DNA of 64,000 nucleotides, taken from Pseudocercospora fijiensis CIRAD86. Lineage: Eukaryota; Ascomycota; Dothideomycetes; Mycosphaerellales; Mycosphaerellaceae. Of the stretch, positions 32,231 through 43,689 are shown in pieces; position 1 is the stretch's first letter; each line of letters opens with the position of its first letter. The notes under the pieces are model-generated. The model was not told where the DNA came from and ran no database searches. It worked only from the letters and a program-made list of their open reading frames with translations. Where the stretch lies: positions 372,001 through 436,000 of the forward strand of contig NW_006921543.1 in the NCBI RefSeq assembly GCF_000340215.1, read 5' to 3'. A program made the position numbers and the translations under genes.

Positions 32231-35090
32231 ACGTAGGAGAGGCTTATATATATTAAACCTAGTATAGAGCTTTCGGACCTTAAGTAGGACCTGCTATACG
32301 AGCTTCTATATAACCGCGAAGCTATATTAGTATACGACTTTACTTACCTAGGTAGAATTAATTCGGAGGTTTCTCCTCCGTAGAGGATCCGAACGATTAA
32401 ATATAAGCCCTAGTCCTACCTAGGTTTTAAACTAAGCCTAAGCCTACAAGGTATACTTAAAGATATAATACGATAGCGTATAAATGCAGGCACCTTAGAG
32501 CCTCCCTATACCTCGTATCGCAATCTATACTTCCTAGTCTAGAAGAAAACGGCTTCTAGGGAACTAAAGAATTATCGACTAATTAATACGGCGTAAAAGT
32601 TTAATATAGTTATAATTAGAGATACTAACCTTCCTATAGAGACTAATAGGTTCTCCGAAGCCTTCGCTAACTATATAGTAGCCTTACTAGTTAATGTGTT
32701 CTCGGGCTACGACTAGATTCCCCTCTACCCTAATAGTAGAGAGTACTAGAGACCTAACTAGCTTCGAAACGCCTCTTAGGTTATATAGACGAACTACCCT
32801 TCCCTAAGGGGCGACTAACTTAGTAGCCTAGTTCGTTCGTATTATAAACTAAGTCCTCGCCGCCTAGATTTCCTATACGGCGATACTATTCCTCGACGAT
32901 ATTTGTATTAAAGGCCCTAAGACTAGGTACGATAACGAGGAAGTAGAGCCTAGTATCTAAAGGTTCTTTCTTAAATATATCTAGAACCTCGATAGTATCC
33001 TCTACGACTTAGAGCGGGCTAACTTAATAGTATATAGAGAGAAGCTTTAGCTCCTATATAAGCAAATAAACATTATCGAGTTTATAACCGTTAAGAACGG
33101 CTACTATTCTAATAATATACGGGTCCTAAAGATTGTATCCTAGCTAGACCCTACCTATTAGAAGGATGTCCGAATCTAGCTTAGAGTAGTCTCCTACTTC
33201 CGTATCTAGGTTGAAAACTTTATACTAGTATATAAGCCTTTATACGCCTTGCTTAAGAAGGATACTAAGTTCGAATAGATCTCTATATACTAAGTAGCTA
33301 AGGATACGGTAACTAAGGCACTTGCTAGCGTACCTACACTTACATCTATTAACTACTAAGAAGTTCTAACCTTACCTCTTTAGAGTATTCTTTCGCGTAG
33401 AGGTCGATACTTAAACGCTAGTCTATTAGCTTAACCGTATAGCCTCCGACCTGCCTAACTCTACGATAGCTCGGTATGTTGCCTAGATCTGTTTGTTTAA
33501 CTTCGACGTTTTCTATATTCCTAGTAAGAAGCACTCTAGACCTAATAGTCTCTTAAGGAGGCCTACTATAGAAACAGATATCGCCGAGATAATAGAAGAG
33601 GTAGATATTAATACTATTATTAACCGTACCTTCTTTACTACCTTCTATATTAATGCTATACTAGTAATTACTAATACCGCTACCGATAGCTAACCTAATA
33701 ACCGACCTAAAGACTAAGCTAAAGAAGGCTAGCCGGAAGAAGACCCTACTACTAGCGACTAAGATAGTAATAGCTAGGCTAATACTAAGGCGGATAAACA
33801 AGATAGGGATAAAATCCTTAATAGGGTCTACTTAGACGACTCCTATTATATCGCCTACTTCCTAACTTATATAAAGAAAGCACCTAGCTTATTAAAGAGC
33901 TAGTACTATCGTATTATTCGCTAATTTCGGAGATTCCTACTTAAGGATCGTATCCTTTAGCGATAGGCTATAATTAATAAACCCCTTTAACGCGTTTGTA
34001 AAAATGTAGTAGTACGACAAGAAATTCTTTATATAGTCTACGAGGAACTTAGCTACTAGGCGGCTAAGAGCACGTTCGATATCCTTTGTTAGCGATACTA
34101 GTAGGATAGCGTTTAGGCTAATGTCTCTCGTTACTATAAGAGCTATCCTAAGTGCAAGTTTAGGAATAGCTATCGCCGACTAGGAGAACTGCGTATCTCT
34201 TCTATCTAATTAGTTAGCGAGCGTTAGTACGGCGATATATCTTAGCCGTAAGAATAGCTTATATATTATTCGAAAGAGTCTTTCTCGATAGCTAGAGGCC
34301 TATTATTTCTATAAGGGCTACGGTGCTATTAATGCCTACGATATCGCTACCTTCCTATTTTAGAACCTGTTCTATAGATAGGGCTTACCCTACGAAATTA
34401 TCTTAGATAACGCTACTACTAATATAGCTAAAGAAGTTTAAGCGCTACTTGCTTTATATAAGGCGAAGAACGTTCGTATCTCTTCGTACTATGCCTAGTT
34501 TAATACTATTATTAAGCGAGGCTATCGGTTTTTAATTAGTGCCCTATCTTAGATAACTAATAGTAGGCATAGTAATAATGCTATTTCTGCCTACGTCTTA
34601 TCCCTTCTTTAGGCAGACCGAATAATAGTTATTAATACGACTGTACTTATACTAGCGGAACTAATAATTACGCGGGACGCTATTCTCCTAATCGAATTGT
34701 CCTATCGTACGTATAGCGTCTACGACTAGGGGTCTGTTTATACTAGGGCGGATCTCCTTAGCCTACGGGCGAAAGCTCTTAAGGAGATAACTACGACTTC
34801 TTAGGAGAGTCTTACTTAGCAGCGTCGCCTTCGTAAAGAGGCTAAGTAGTATTTCGACTACTATAATACTACTAATTAGGAACCTCTAAAGGTCCGCGAT
34901 GTAGTTCTTCTCTACCGGTCTAAGCTAGAGTATAGTTACTCCTATAAACTAGCCTTTAAATAGAAAGGCCCTTATAGAGTCTAGGAGGTCCTTTATAACG
35001 GTTCTATATACCTCCTTTAGGAACCTAATAGTACTACTCTAAAATTTCTATACCTTCGAGCAAAGCTAAAGACGATCGGTAAATAACGAT
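32230..35090 (+). pseudogene. pol: Second gypsy/Ty3: RT, RNase H and integrase
   Basis: RT at about 32,505-32,720 reads YRNLYFLV*KKTASREL, NYRLINTA, IRDTNLPIETNRFSEAFAN and LLVNVFSGYD. This belongs to a fungal Ty3 clade with the IDFFSGYDQ motif. The RNase H end at 33,493-33,560 reads MFNFDVFYIPSKKHSRPNSL followed by LRRP, the connection motif in which 'adglSRRP' is typical. Integrase at about 34,380-34,640 reads LPYEIILDNATTNI, then NVRISSYYA*FNTIIKRG, the D(35)E core region. The end is close to 35,090, where a different repeat begins. Confidence 0.85.
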
Positions 35091-35106
35091 AACCTACCTA
35101 CCCTCC

Positions 35107-36142
35107 GTACTCTACCTACGGAAATCGCTTTTTATTTAACTATTAGTATCTACCGGCTACGAACGCCGGCTATATATACCGAGTATAGAATAATTACCTA
35201 TACCCCTTTCTTCTTTAGTAACTCCTCTGCCGTCCCTAGATACCTAGCCCCTATTATATTAATCGCAACCTACTTTGCCTTTATAGACGTAAAGGCATCG
35301 CTCTAATACTAATAAAGAAAATTCTACTCTATATCGAGGATATAAAGACGACTAGTCTCGATTCTAATCCTTGCTAGCTTTTCGTAGGAGCTCTAACGAT
35401 AATTTTCTAGATTAATAGGGCTTATGCCTTAGCCCTTTACTAGTACCTCGTCTCTTTAACTATACTCGATCTACTCCTAGCGCTTATCGTCTATAGCGTT
35501 AGGCCCTAAGACTATATATATCCGTTACTTAATCGACGTATAGTATCTCCCTATTTTTTTAGCTCCTTTATTCGTAGTATTAAGCTCTTTCGCGGTATTC
35601 TAAACTCTAGTATTAATAGAGGTAGCGCTAATAGGTCTAAATACTATTAGTTAACGTTTTAAAGAAAAAAAAATACCGACTCTAGCTACCGGCTATATTA
35701 GCTTACGCTAGTAGAAAGGTACGCTCGAAAACTAGACGCAATTCCTTCCTCCTCTTAGCCTTCTCTTAGGTTGTCTTCTTATTCTAACCTTTACTTTTTT
35801 CTATAGGCGCTAGCTATTAATAGAATACCTTATTTCGCTCCTTTCTTCTCTTATTCTTCGATCTTTTATTTTAATCTATTTTCTCCTTTCTCTCGCGGTC
35901 TCGTACGGAATTCTCTTTCGTAGAGTACTTCTCTTTAGGCTTACGCTTTTATCTTAGATACTTAGGTAAAACGAACTTGCGGTCTTTAGTTCCATCTTGC
36001 ACCTAGCGCGTAGCGCGCTTCTCTCTTGCTATTTTAAGGAAGAGAAAGGGAGGGTAGGGGCGTAGCGTCTAGTAGTTATTATAAGTATAGATATAGAGGA
36101 AGAAGAAGTTAAAAGATATAAGAATATCGCAAAGCCCTAATT
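35107..36142 (-). repeat. 1.04-kb dispersed repeat, copy 1, with minus-strand Lys/Arg-rich ORF remnant
   Basis: The segment from gtactctacctacggaaatcg to gccctaatt recurs in the same orientation at 60,187-61,283 (1.10 kb). Minus-strand reading from about 36,040 to 35,690 is Lys/Arg-rich (DGTKDRKFVLPKYLR, then ERKEKID). A second phase (about 35,650-35,200) is also open apart from RIP stops (KIGRYYTSIK, then ISPINLENYR). The phase change coincides with a GCCGGT minisatellite at about 35,674-35,700. The protein family is not recognised. It is likely a non-LTR or DNA-element accessory ORF, but that is a guess. Confidence 0.7.
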
Positions 36143-37080
36143 ATTGCCGCCTATATAACGTTATATAGGTAAGCTTTTACAACTATAGTAACTATACCCC
36201 GGCAACGGTAACTACGCCCCGGCAACGGTAACTACGACCTAGCAACGTAAATAGCTATTATTTAAGCAACCGCGAGCGGGGTAAATCTAACCTAGTTACT
36301 ATTATAGCCGGTAAGAGTAGCCGGCAGTCGAATGATTATCTATAGCAATCCTATACTAGGAGATTCCTACCTTATTGAATCTAGCTAAGCTGCTTTACTC
36401 TTATTAGATACGTATATAATACTATTAATATTGCTACCGGCCGCAATAGCCCGTATTCCGGATTTACCTACTATCCGAAATAGGAACAACTAATATCTTC
36501 TTATAGCCCTGTGAAACACTCTATTAGAGATTAATACTGGGACTCGCCTATAGAATAGTCAAACCTAATACAGTCTCTAGTATAGCCGGCAATCGTAGCC
36601 GGTAGTCGAATAAGAGTGTACTTATAGTAAAACTAATATAGTCTCTAGTTCTAACTAGGAATCTATATAGTTTGAAAGAACTAAACCGGAACTAGGGAGC
36701 TAGTTTGCCGCTAAGAAACCAAGCTATATACGTTTTATAGTTCGCAAACCGAACTACTACGGTGTCTATTAACAAATAGCTAATATAACGTTACTATAGA
36801 AACAAAGGTTATATATAAGGAACTATCTAAAAAAGCAGCGTACGATAGCTTTAATCTATTGTTTCGAGTATTTAGTGTCTTCTAAGTTATTGTTATTATA
36901 CTATATAGTAATAATTCAATTTCGAGTAGACTTATTAAGTTCTTGTAAATTAAAGCGTACGATAGCGTTTATCTACCGTATATAGAAGCTTTACTAAACC
37001 TATAATTAGGAGCGCTATATATATAAAGTTGCTATAAACACCCTAATCTACCCTATATATAATAATTATTCAAACTCTAA
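36143..37080. other. Unassigned repetitive sequence with minisatellites and a TATA-like site
   Basis: There is no convincing reading frame. It holds two perfect 20-bp units ccccggcaacggtaactacg at 36,197-36,236 with degraded units on both sides. It also holds two paired 13-bp GCCGGY motifs at 36,304-36,330 and 36,583-36,608, and a possible promoter-like tatatataaggaac near 36,811. The string gcgtacgatagc recurs at about 36,838 and 36,957. Confidence 0.6.
36197..36236 (+). repeat. 20-bp tandem repeat (two perfect units, partial flanking units)
   Basis: ccccggcaacggtaactacg occurs twice without a mismatch. Degraded units lie before (aactatagtaactata) and after (acctagcaacgtaaatag). Confidence 0.9.
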
Positions 37081-37629
37081 CTAAAATGTTCTAGTAGATA
37101 TAGCGCTTAGAATAGTATCTAGCGTAATATATAATTTCCTTTAGTAGGTTAAAGACCGCTAGCGGTATAATAACCTCGCTATAAGCTAATAGCTATCCTT
37201 CTAATAGTAATAATTATAGTACTAATAAATACCGCTAGTTATTCTAGACAAGCGCCGCTTCAGTAGCTTTTCTATAGCCTTGCTAGTAACTTTAACGTTA
37301 GTACTCGACGCCTTACCGGTACCTTAGGAATACCCTCTATTGCGAGAACAAATAGGAGAGTAACGCGCCTAGCAATTAAACTTTACGGAAAGACCTATTA
37401 CTAAGTATAGAATAAGGATAGACTTTATATATACCCTATCTACCCTAGAAGATACGCCTATAGCGAGTATAAGTAGGCTCCCTAGAAGGATGTCGTCTAT
37501 AGAGCCTTAGACCTAATATATTTATAAAGGAGGCGCTATTAACTCGACTAAACCCGATTACTATACTCTTTACTAATCGACGATAGCAAAAGTAATCAAT
37601 ACGATAATAACGAGATATTAATACATTAA
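37080..37629 (+). pseudogene. MULE transposase C-terminal fragment
   Basis: The last codons read LLIDDSKSNQYDNNEILIH and then TAA at 37,627-37,629. They match the C-terminal end of the minus-strand MULE at 61,930 (LLKDASKSDQYDNDEALRH). The DNA over this tail is also visibly similar in reverse complement (tcgtattgatcacttttgct). Upstream of about 37,080 no SWIM or DDE motif was found, so only the 3' part of a MULE appears to be present. The upstream boundary is approximate. Confidence 0.6.
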
Positions 37630-37699
37630 CGGCTAGATATAGTACTACTAAGTAACGTATATTCTTCTACTACCCCTACTTATACGGATTTAATACTAT

Positions 37700-39800
37700 T
37701 AGGTAGAGGTATAGAAATTGGCTCTCCGCTACTAGTTTAACTTGCTTCCGGTATAAGAAATCTAGACCTTATAACGCTTCTAACCTTCTACCTATTTATA
37801 CTATTTGTTAATACGTTAACTATTAGACCCGAAGCCTTCTAGTACTAGCCTTATAACAACTAGACTAATATACAAATCAATTTCGCTACTACGCGATCTA
37901 TAATACCTATATTAATAAAACGGAAGTCTAGACTATTCTTAAGAGCTTAAATTAGAAAGGGAAGTATTAGACTAGGAGGCGGCTGCTTAAATATACCGAT
38001 AGCCTAGCCGCCTTTAGTAGCCTATTAGGATAGCGGCTAAATACGGAAGTAAACACCTAAGGCTACTACGAGAAGCGTTACTACTTATAGTACAACTTGA
38101 TATTTATATTAAACCGCTATACCTTCCGATAGAAGCTAATATTCTCGCCGTCGTACTATTAAGGTTTTAAAAAATAGCCGTAGATACTAATAGGTCGTAG
38201 TCTAAAAAACAATAATATCTATAAAGGGCTACGCCCTAGGGAGAAGACACTAGCTTTAGGCATTCGGCTTTTACGATCCTAACCTACTACTTAGCGCTTA
38301 GCGTACCGTATAAAACAATTAGGATTTCTATAGATAGTTATCTCTCCTTATCGAACCTCTTTAGTCTTATACCTAATCTCTACGTATGCGTTGCTTATCC
38401 GTAATAGCATCGCAAGAATTCGCCTGCTATTATCGTACTATAGGCTTAGTATATATTATAGAGTAAGAACTTAAACTAACGACGCGAAACGCCTATATAT
38501 GCCGTACTATACGCTCGTAATAGCAAAGAACTATAGCTAGTAAGCTATTATATACCTACTATCTCTACTAAATATAAGACCCTTGCTCTAACTGTAGTAA
38601 CCGGCAAAACTCCTACTGTCTGTATAGCCGTCATTAGATCTTACTTAGTCTATCGCTATCTTATATTATAGATCTTTAATAAACTATTAGCTAGGCGCTA
38701 TCTAGAAAGCGCCGTAGGTACTAATGCGACTATAACGGGGATAGACAACTAGTTATAATGGTACGATTAGTGGAAGCGATACTCTATAGCCTACTAGCGA
38801 GTAGAGATTAACTAAATTTCAACTTAATAACGCTCGCCTTTAGCAGACTATTTAGATTAGGAGAACTTACTTACGGGGCTAAAGATAGTGCTAATCGTCT
38901 ATTTACAGCTAATAGAGTACGTAAGTAGACTAGACGTTATTCTCGATAAAGGATAATAGTAGGTAACCGTCCGTTTAAAGCGCTTAAAGACAGATGCGCT
39001 TAATTAGGGTATCGACTTACGACTAGCCTTAAGTACTATACTAATCTATATCTATTTAAGTATATAAAGGCGCTCTACTCTTTACGTACTAACTGCGTTA
39101 CCCGATAGCGCCGGTATTCGTACTAGCTTTAATATTTAAAGGATCTTTAGGCTTCCTAAAGGCAAGAGTAGTGGTATAGATATAGTATAGGTTATAAGAG
39201 CGTAGATCTAATATAGTAGGTTTAATAGGATGCTTATTAAGGTAAGGTAGAGTCTAATAAGCAAGAGACAGTAGCAATATAGAAGAAGCGGTTATACGAA
39301 CAGGCAGACAGAGGTTAGTAGCCTTTAGGAGATATATAAAGACAACGGTATAAGCTATCCTCGACCTCTCCTAAATAGCTTAAAGCCTGTTAATTGAACT
39401 ACCTAAGTTAAGTTGGTAAAGCTACTTTCCGCTTAAGAACGCTAATAAAAGTAATTAATATAATAACAACGAGGCAATAAGGCATTAACGCAGCTAGGAG
39501 GATAGTTTCGAGCGCTACTTTTAGGCTACGGTTAGGCCTTCGCGTACGGTATAGTTGTGTAATATAGACGTAGGCAGCCTAGAACCCCCTATTACTATCT
39601 ACTTACTCGTTTTATATACGCGAAGATAGTACAAACAAACGAATTGCATCGTTACTAAACGACAAGCTACCGGGCCGATCGATATACGAACTAATTCGAA
39701 CGATTCTAAACGACCTAGGTTTAGAAAGGAGGCCTATAGAGTATATAGTCTATCCTAGGCCGTAGCTTAGAAAGAATAAGACTTATAGCTACCTATACTT
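37700..39800 (+). pseudogene. Long RIP-interrupted plus-strand ORF, product not recognised
   Basis: From about 38,240 to 39,430 one plus-strand frame is interrupted almost only by TAG/TAA in contexts that suggest former CAG, CAA or TGG. Readable segments include TPIYAVLYARNSKEL, then STKYKTLALTVVTGKTPTVC, then YVSRLDVILDKG, then TALPDSAGIRTSFNI, then RIFRLPKGKSSGIDIV. A further open piece near 39,640-39,760 reads NDKLPGRSIYELIRTILNDL. I considered helicases, tyrosine recombinases and reverse transcriptases and could not match catalytic motifs. It lies between a MULE fragment and a copia element, and could be an accessory ORF of either or a separate element. Confidence 0.4.
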
Positions 39801-39889
39801 ATAGGCTCGTTCGATACTCTAAGATAATATCTAAGCTATAGAAGAACCCTAAGTAGCTAATCGACTTAGACTATAAATGCCTATATAAA

Positions 39890-42800
39890 ATTATAGAAAC
39901 TATATCTAGAGACTTATTCCTAGAGATATAGATAAGATATCTATCTATTATAGGATAGAACCTTATTAGTAGACTATATATTGTCTTTAAGAAGGACTAG
40001 TTTGCCGACGATTATCTAATAGACTAGATATCGTTATAAAAGGTCTATTCTGTTATAGATGTTTAAACTCTCTATCTATTAGATAGTTTTATCTTTGCTT
40101 TATTTATAGTAGACGATAAATAAGAAGAATCTCTAGATCTCTAGATCTTTAAGACTTAAAAAGAGGCGGATTGCCTATCTACTATCTACATTGAAATAGC
40201 TATACCTATTAAGACTCAATCGCTTAGTCTCGCTAAAAACTATTAGAAGAACCCTAGAATTCGAAGATATATATTCGCTTTTTATAAGAAAGATAGAAAT
40301 CAAGCGCTAGGAAGTAATAGATATATCTTTTAGCGAGCAGTCGTTTACGTTGAGTTATCTTAAAGAATAGCAAAACTATATATTCTAGTCTTTACGGATA
40401 GATTTGTATTAAGTATAGAAAGACTTTCTAAGGCTATCCCTAACTATAATATAGACGAAGATCTTAAGGCAGAAGCCTTAGCTATCTTACGGCTATATAT
40501 AGATTATAGCTCTTCTATAATCCTCTAAGACATTTTGCTCTAAATATCTCTTCTTAAAAGGGTTCTTTAAACTGCTCTAGAGTTCTCTAAGAGCGTCGAG
40601 TTATATATTAGTACTATTAGCCGCTAAAACTAAGAATTAGAGTCTAAGGAGGTTAAACTTTCTAAGTAAGTTATAATAGCTTAGACTCTTAATAATATTA
40701 GCGACGAATAGGAGTCTTTCGTAACTAATTTAATACAATTATTATAAAATGACAAAGGTAGCCTTAAATCCAGACGATAGAGTGTAAAGAAACTAGAAAC
40801 AGTACTACTTTCTAACTCTAATAGGTATAAAAATAAACTATCTAAAAAGCCCCTTAAACGCCTATAATATAAGGGATTTAAAAGCATATCTAAGAAGTAT
40901 ACGTACTGTAAAAAAGACGGATACTTAGAAGATAAATGCTTTAATAAAGACCCTCTAACGGCCTCGAAGTAGTTTGATCCTAATAAGGAAAAAACTAGTA
41001 CTAGTACTAAGGGAGATATATACTTTACTAGAACTTAAAAACCAGACGATAGAGAATTATAAGACGAAGAAGAGTGTCTTTATTCGTCTCTAGATAGGCT
41101 ATCTATAGATAATAGTTATAATAAAGAATAGGTCTACTACCCTATATACCTTTCAATCTATACCGCTTTTATCCTAGATAGCGGCGCCCCTAGATATACT
41201 TCTAGTAACAAGTCTTACTTTATACCTTCTACTAAAAAGCCTATAGCTATAAACTAAGGCAACACCCGCTCTATAATCGTTCGTAGTATATGCAACAAAA
41301 TAGTGAGATTTTAAGATAGTTCTCTTTCCGCCCGAGTTTAATATAACCCTAATAAGTTTATAATAACTAGATAACCGCGAGGTTTGCACTTAGCTTAAAA
41401 ACGGGAAATAGAACCTTACTAGAACGCGTTAGGGCATTGCTATTCGAGGCCATTCTACCTAAAGACCTTTAGGGGGACGCCCTAGAAGCGGCTAATCTTA
41501 TCTATAGTAGAACACTGAATTCTAGCCTTAGCTCTTAATCCCCGTACAAGGTTATATATAATAAAAAGGCTAACATAAGTATAATAAGAATGGTTAGATC
41601 TATAGCTTATTACAAGCATCCGGCATCCTAAGAAGTTAGAGTTAAGAGCGAGGAAAGTGATTCTACTAGGATATACGGATTGCAATAGCTGTAGACTATA
41701 CGATCTAGAATCTTATATAGTAATATACGCCCGAGACGTTACAATCTTAGAAGGGTAGCAACTATTTTGCTAAGTCTAAAGACTTAGATACTAATAGAGA
41801 CGAGTCCTTAAAAGATATAGATCTAAAGACTCCTATATAAAGGGAATTATTAATAGTAGCCGTTTTATAGATAATACTCTAGATCTAGAAGGGGAATCTA
41901 ATCTTTATAAAAACAAGAAATTTGACCCTTTATCTATAGAGGATAACAGTTAAGATAAGCTAGATAACTATCTAAATAACAATGCTATAAGGCAATCGTC
42001 TAATAGTAGACCCTTCTACGCCTTAGAAGACGACGGGTTAGAAGACGAGTTAGCTCTAAAAATCCTTATAGTAACGAACCTACGTCCTATAAAGAGGCTA
42101 TCGAATTAGGCTAGCGGGATTAAATAGAATCCGAAATTAACGATCTTACTAAAATAAATACTTAGGACTTAGTAGATCTGCCGCCTAATAGAAAAGTACT
42201 CGAAGAACAATAAGTTTATAAAGAAAAGCGAGACCCTAAAGGCAATCTTATTAATATAAAAAGCCGTTAAGTTATAAAGGGAGCTAGTTAGATCGAACGT
42301 ATAGATTACTAACAAACGTATAGTAATATATACCGTCCCGAAACTTAGCGATCGTTATTCGCTAAAGCGGCTAATTACGACTAGGAGACAGAGTAATAGG
42401 ACGTAAAACTAGCGTTCCCTAAAAGCGCTATCGACGACTAAATATACGTTATATAGCCGGTAGGTTTCGAGGGAGATAAGACAAAGGTCTGCCGTTTAAA
42501 TACCGCCTTATACGGTCTAAAATAGGCCTCTAGGCAATAGTATATATACTTAAAATACCTACTCGCTAGTCTAGGCTTTAGGCCCCTAGGTAAAGACGAC
42601 GCGGTATTTATAAGTAGCGAAATAAGGGTTCTAACAATATATTCCGCAGATAATACTGCCTATCTTTAGTCCTTAAATAACTCTAGTTTAAGAACTAAAG
42701 GATTCCCTATCTAAAGACTATAAACTAAGCAATATAGGTAGGCCTTATAGGGTATTATCTCGGTAGCGAGGTTACTAATAACCGAACAAAAAGATATCTT

Positions 42801-43570
42801 ACTTTAAGCTCAAAATGCTATTAAGAGAAAACAAGAATTAGATCTAGGAAGAGACTAAATCCTATTTCTGTACTAAACGACGTCGACGTACGCTAAGAAA
42901 AATCTAGAGGATAAGGGCGATTATAGGCCAAAGTAGGCCCTGTAATCTACTTGTTAACTAGTACAAGACTAGATCTAAGCTACGCCGTAGGAGTAGTATC
43001 TAGGTTTTTTTCTAATCCTAACAAAACGCGATTTTAAGCGTTAGATAGGATTTAGAATTACCTAAATAATCCGAAGGCTTATAATAACGCGTTAGTATAT
43101 AAGTTACAATTCGAACCCCTATTAGTCGGCTATAGCGATGCCGGTTAGGGGAGTAACTATACTTCGCGGCGTTCTACCTCGGGTTGTATATTTTTCTTAG
43201 GACCTAAAGCGCCTATAAGTTAGGGTATTACCCTTTAGAATCCGTGTCTTTATCTAGTTACGAGGCCGAGTATATTGCCTTAGAAAAATGCTTTTAAGAA
43301 TGTATCTTTCTAAAGGATATATAGAAAGAAGTCGGAAGAAAAAGTGTAACTATATAGTCTATAACGATACTAGTATAGAATCCCGAACATTATTCTCGGA
43401 CTAAGTATATAGATATCTCGGAATACTACGTAAGGGAGAAAGTTCCCGAGAAATATATAGAACTTAGATATATCCCGAATAAAGCAAAGTAAGCGGAGAT
43501 ATTTACTAAGGGCTTGGCAACCGGTTTGTATAAAAAGCTTAGAGAATAGGTTATATAGGACTTATCCTTA
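39890..43570 (+). mobile_element. Third copia/Ty1 element, plus strand, no LTRs recognised
   Basis: The complete domain order gag, CCHC, protease, integrase region, RT and RNase H is present over about 3.7 kb, ending near 43,570 before a minus-strand tyrosine-recombinase retroelement. Matching terminal repeats were not found by eye. Confidence 0.85.
39890..43570 (+). pseudogene. gag-pol: copia gag-pol polyprotein
   Basis: The zinc knuckle at about 40,892-40,942 reads KYTYCKKDGYLEDKCF, exactly C-x2-C-x4-H-x4-C with the first Cys and the His changed to Tyr. Protease at 41,169-41,190 reads FILDSGAPRYTS (intact DSGA). RT at about 42,300-42,660 includes PVGFEGDKTKVCRLNTALYG, then LTIYSADNTAYL where VYVDDLL is expected. 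RNase H at about 43,249-43,500 reads SLSSYEAEYIALEKCF, then HYSRTKYIDISEYYVRE, then IELRYIPNKAK*AEIFTKGL. Integrase should lie at 41.4-41.9 kb but is heavily degraded. All domains are in element order. Confidence 0.88.
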
Positions 43571-43689
43571 AAGAACTAGGCTATTCGACCGCTAATTATC
43601 TAACATTATCTAGTCTAGAAATAACATAGATAAGATAACGGTTAGCAAAAGGATAGAGCAATCCGACCTCTTATTATCTAACATTGTCC

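Noticed and set aside
37700..39800. Possible telomere-linked helicase or Starship captain recombinase
   Set aside because: No Walker motifs, DEAH box or R...HxxR...Y signature could be read in any frame.
40681..41685. Three short minus-strand ORFs (67-71 codons)
   Set aside because: The plus strand here carries copia gag, zinc knuckle and protease with exact motif spacing, so the minus frames are shadows.
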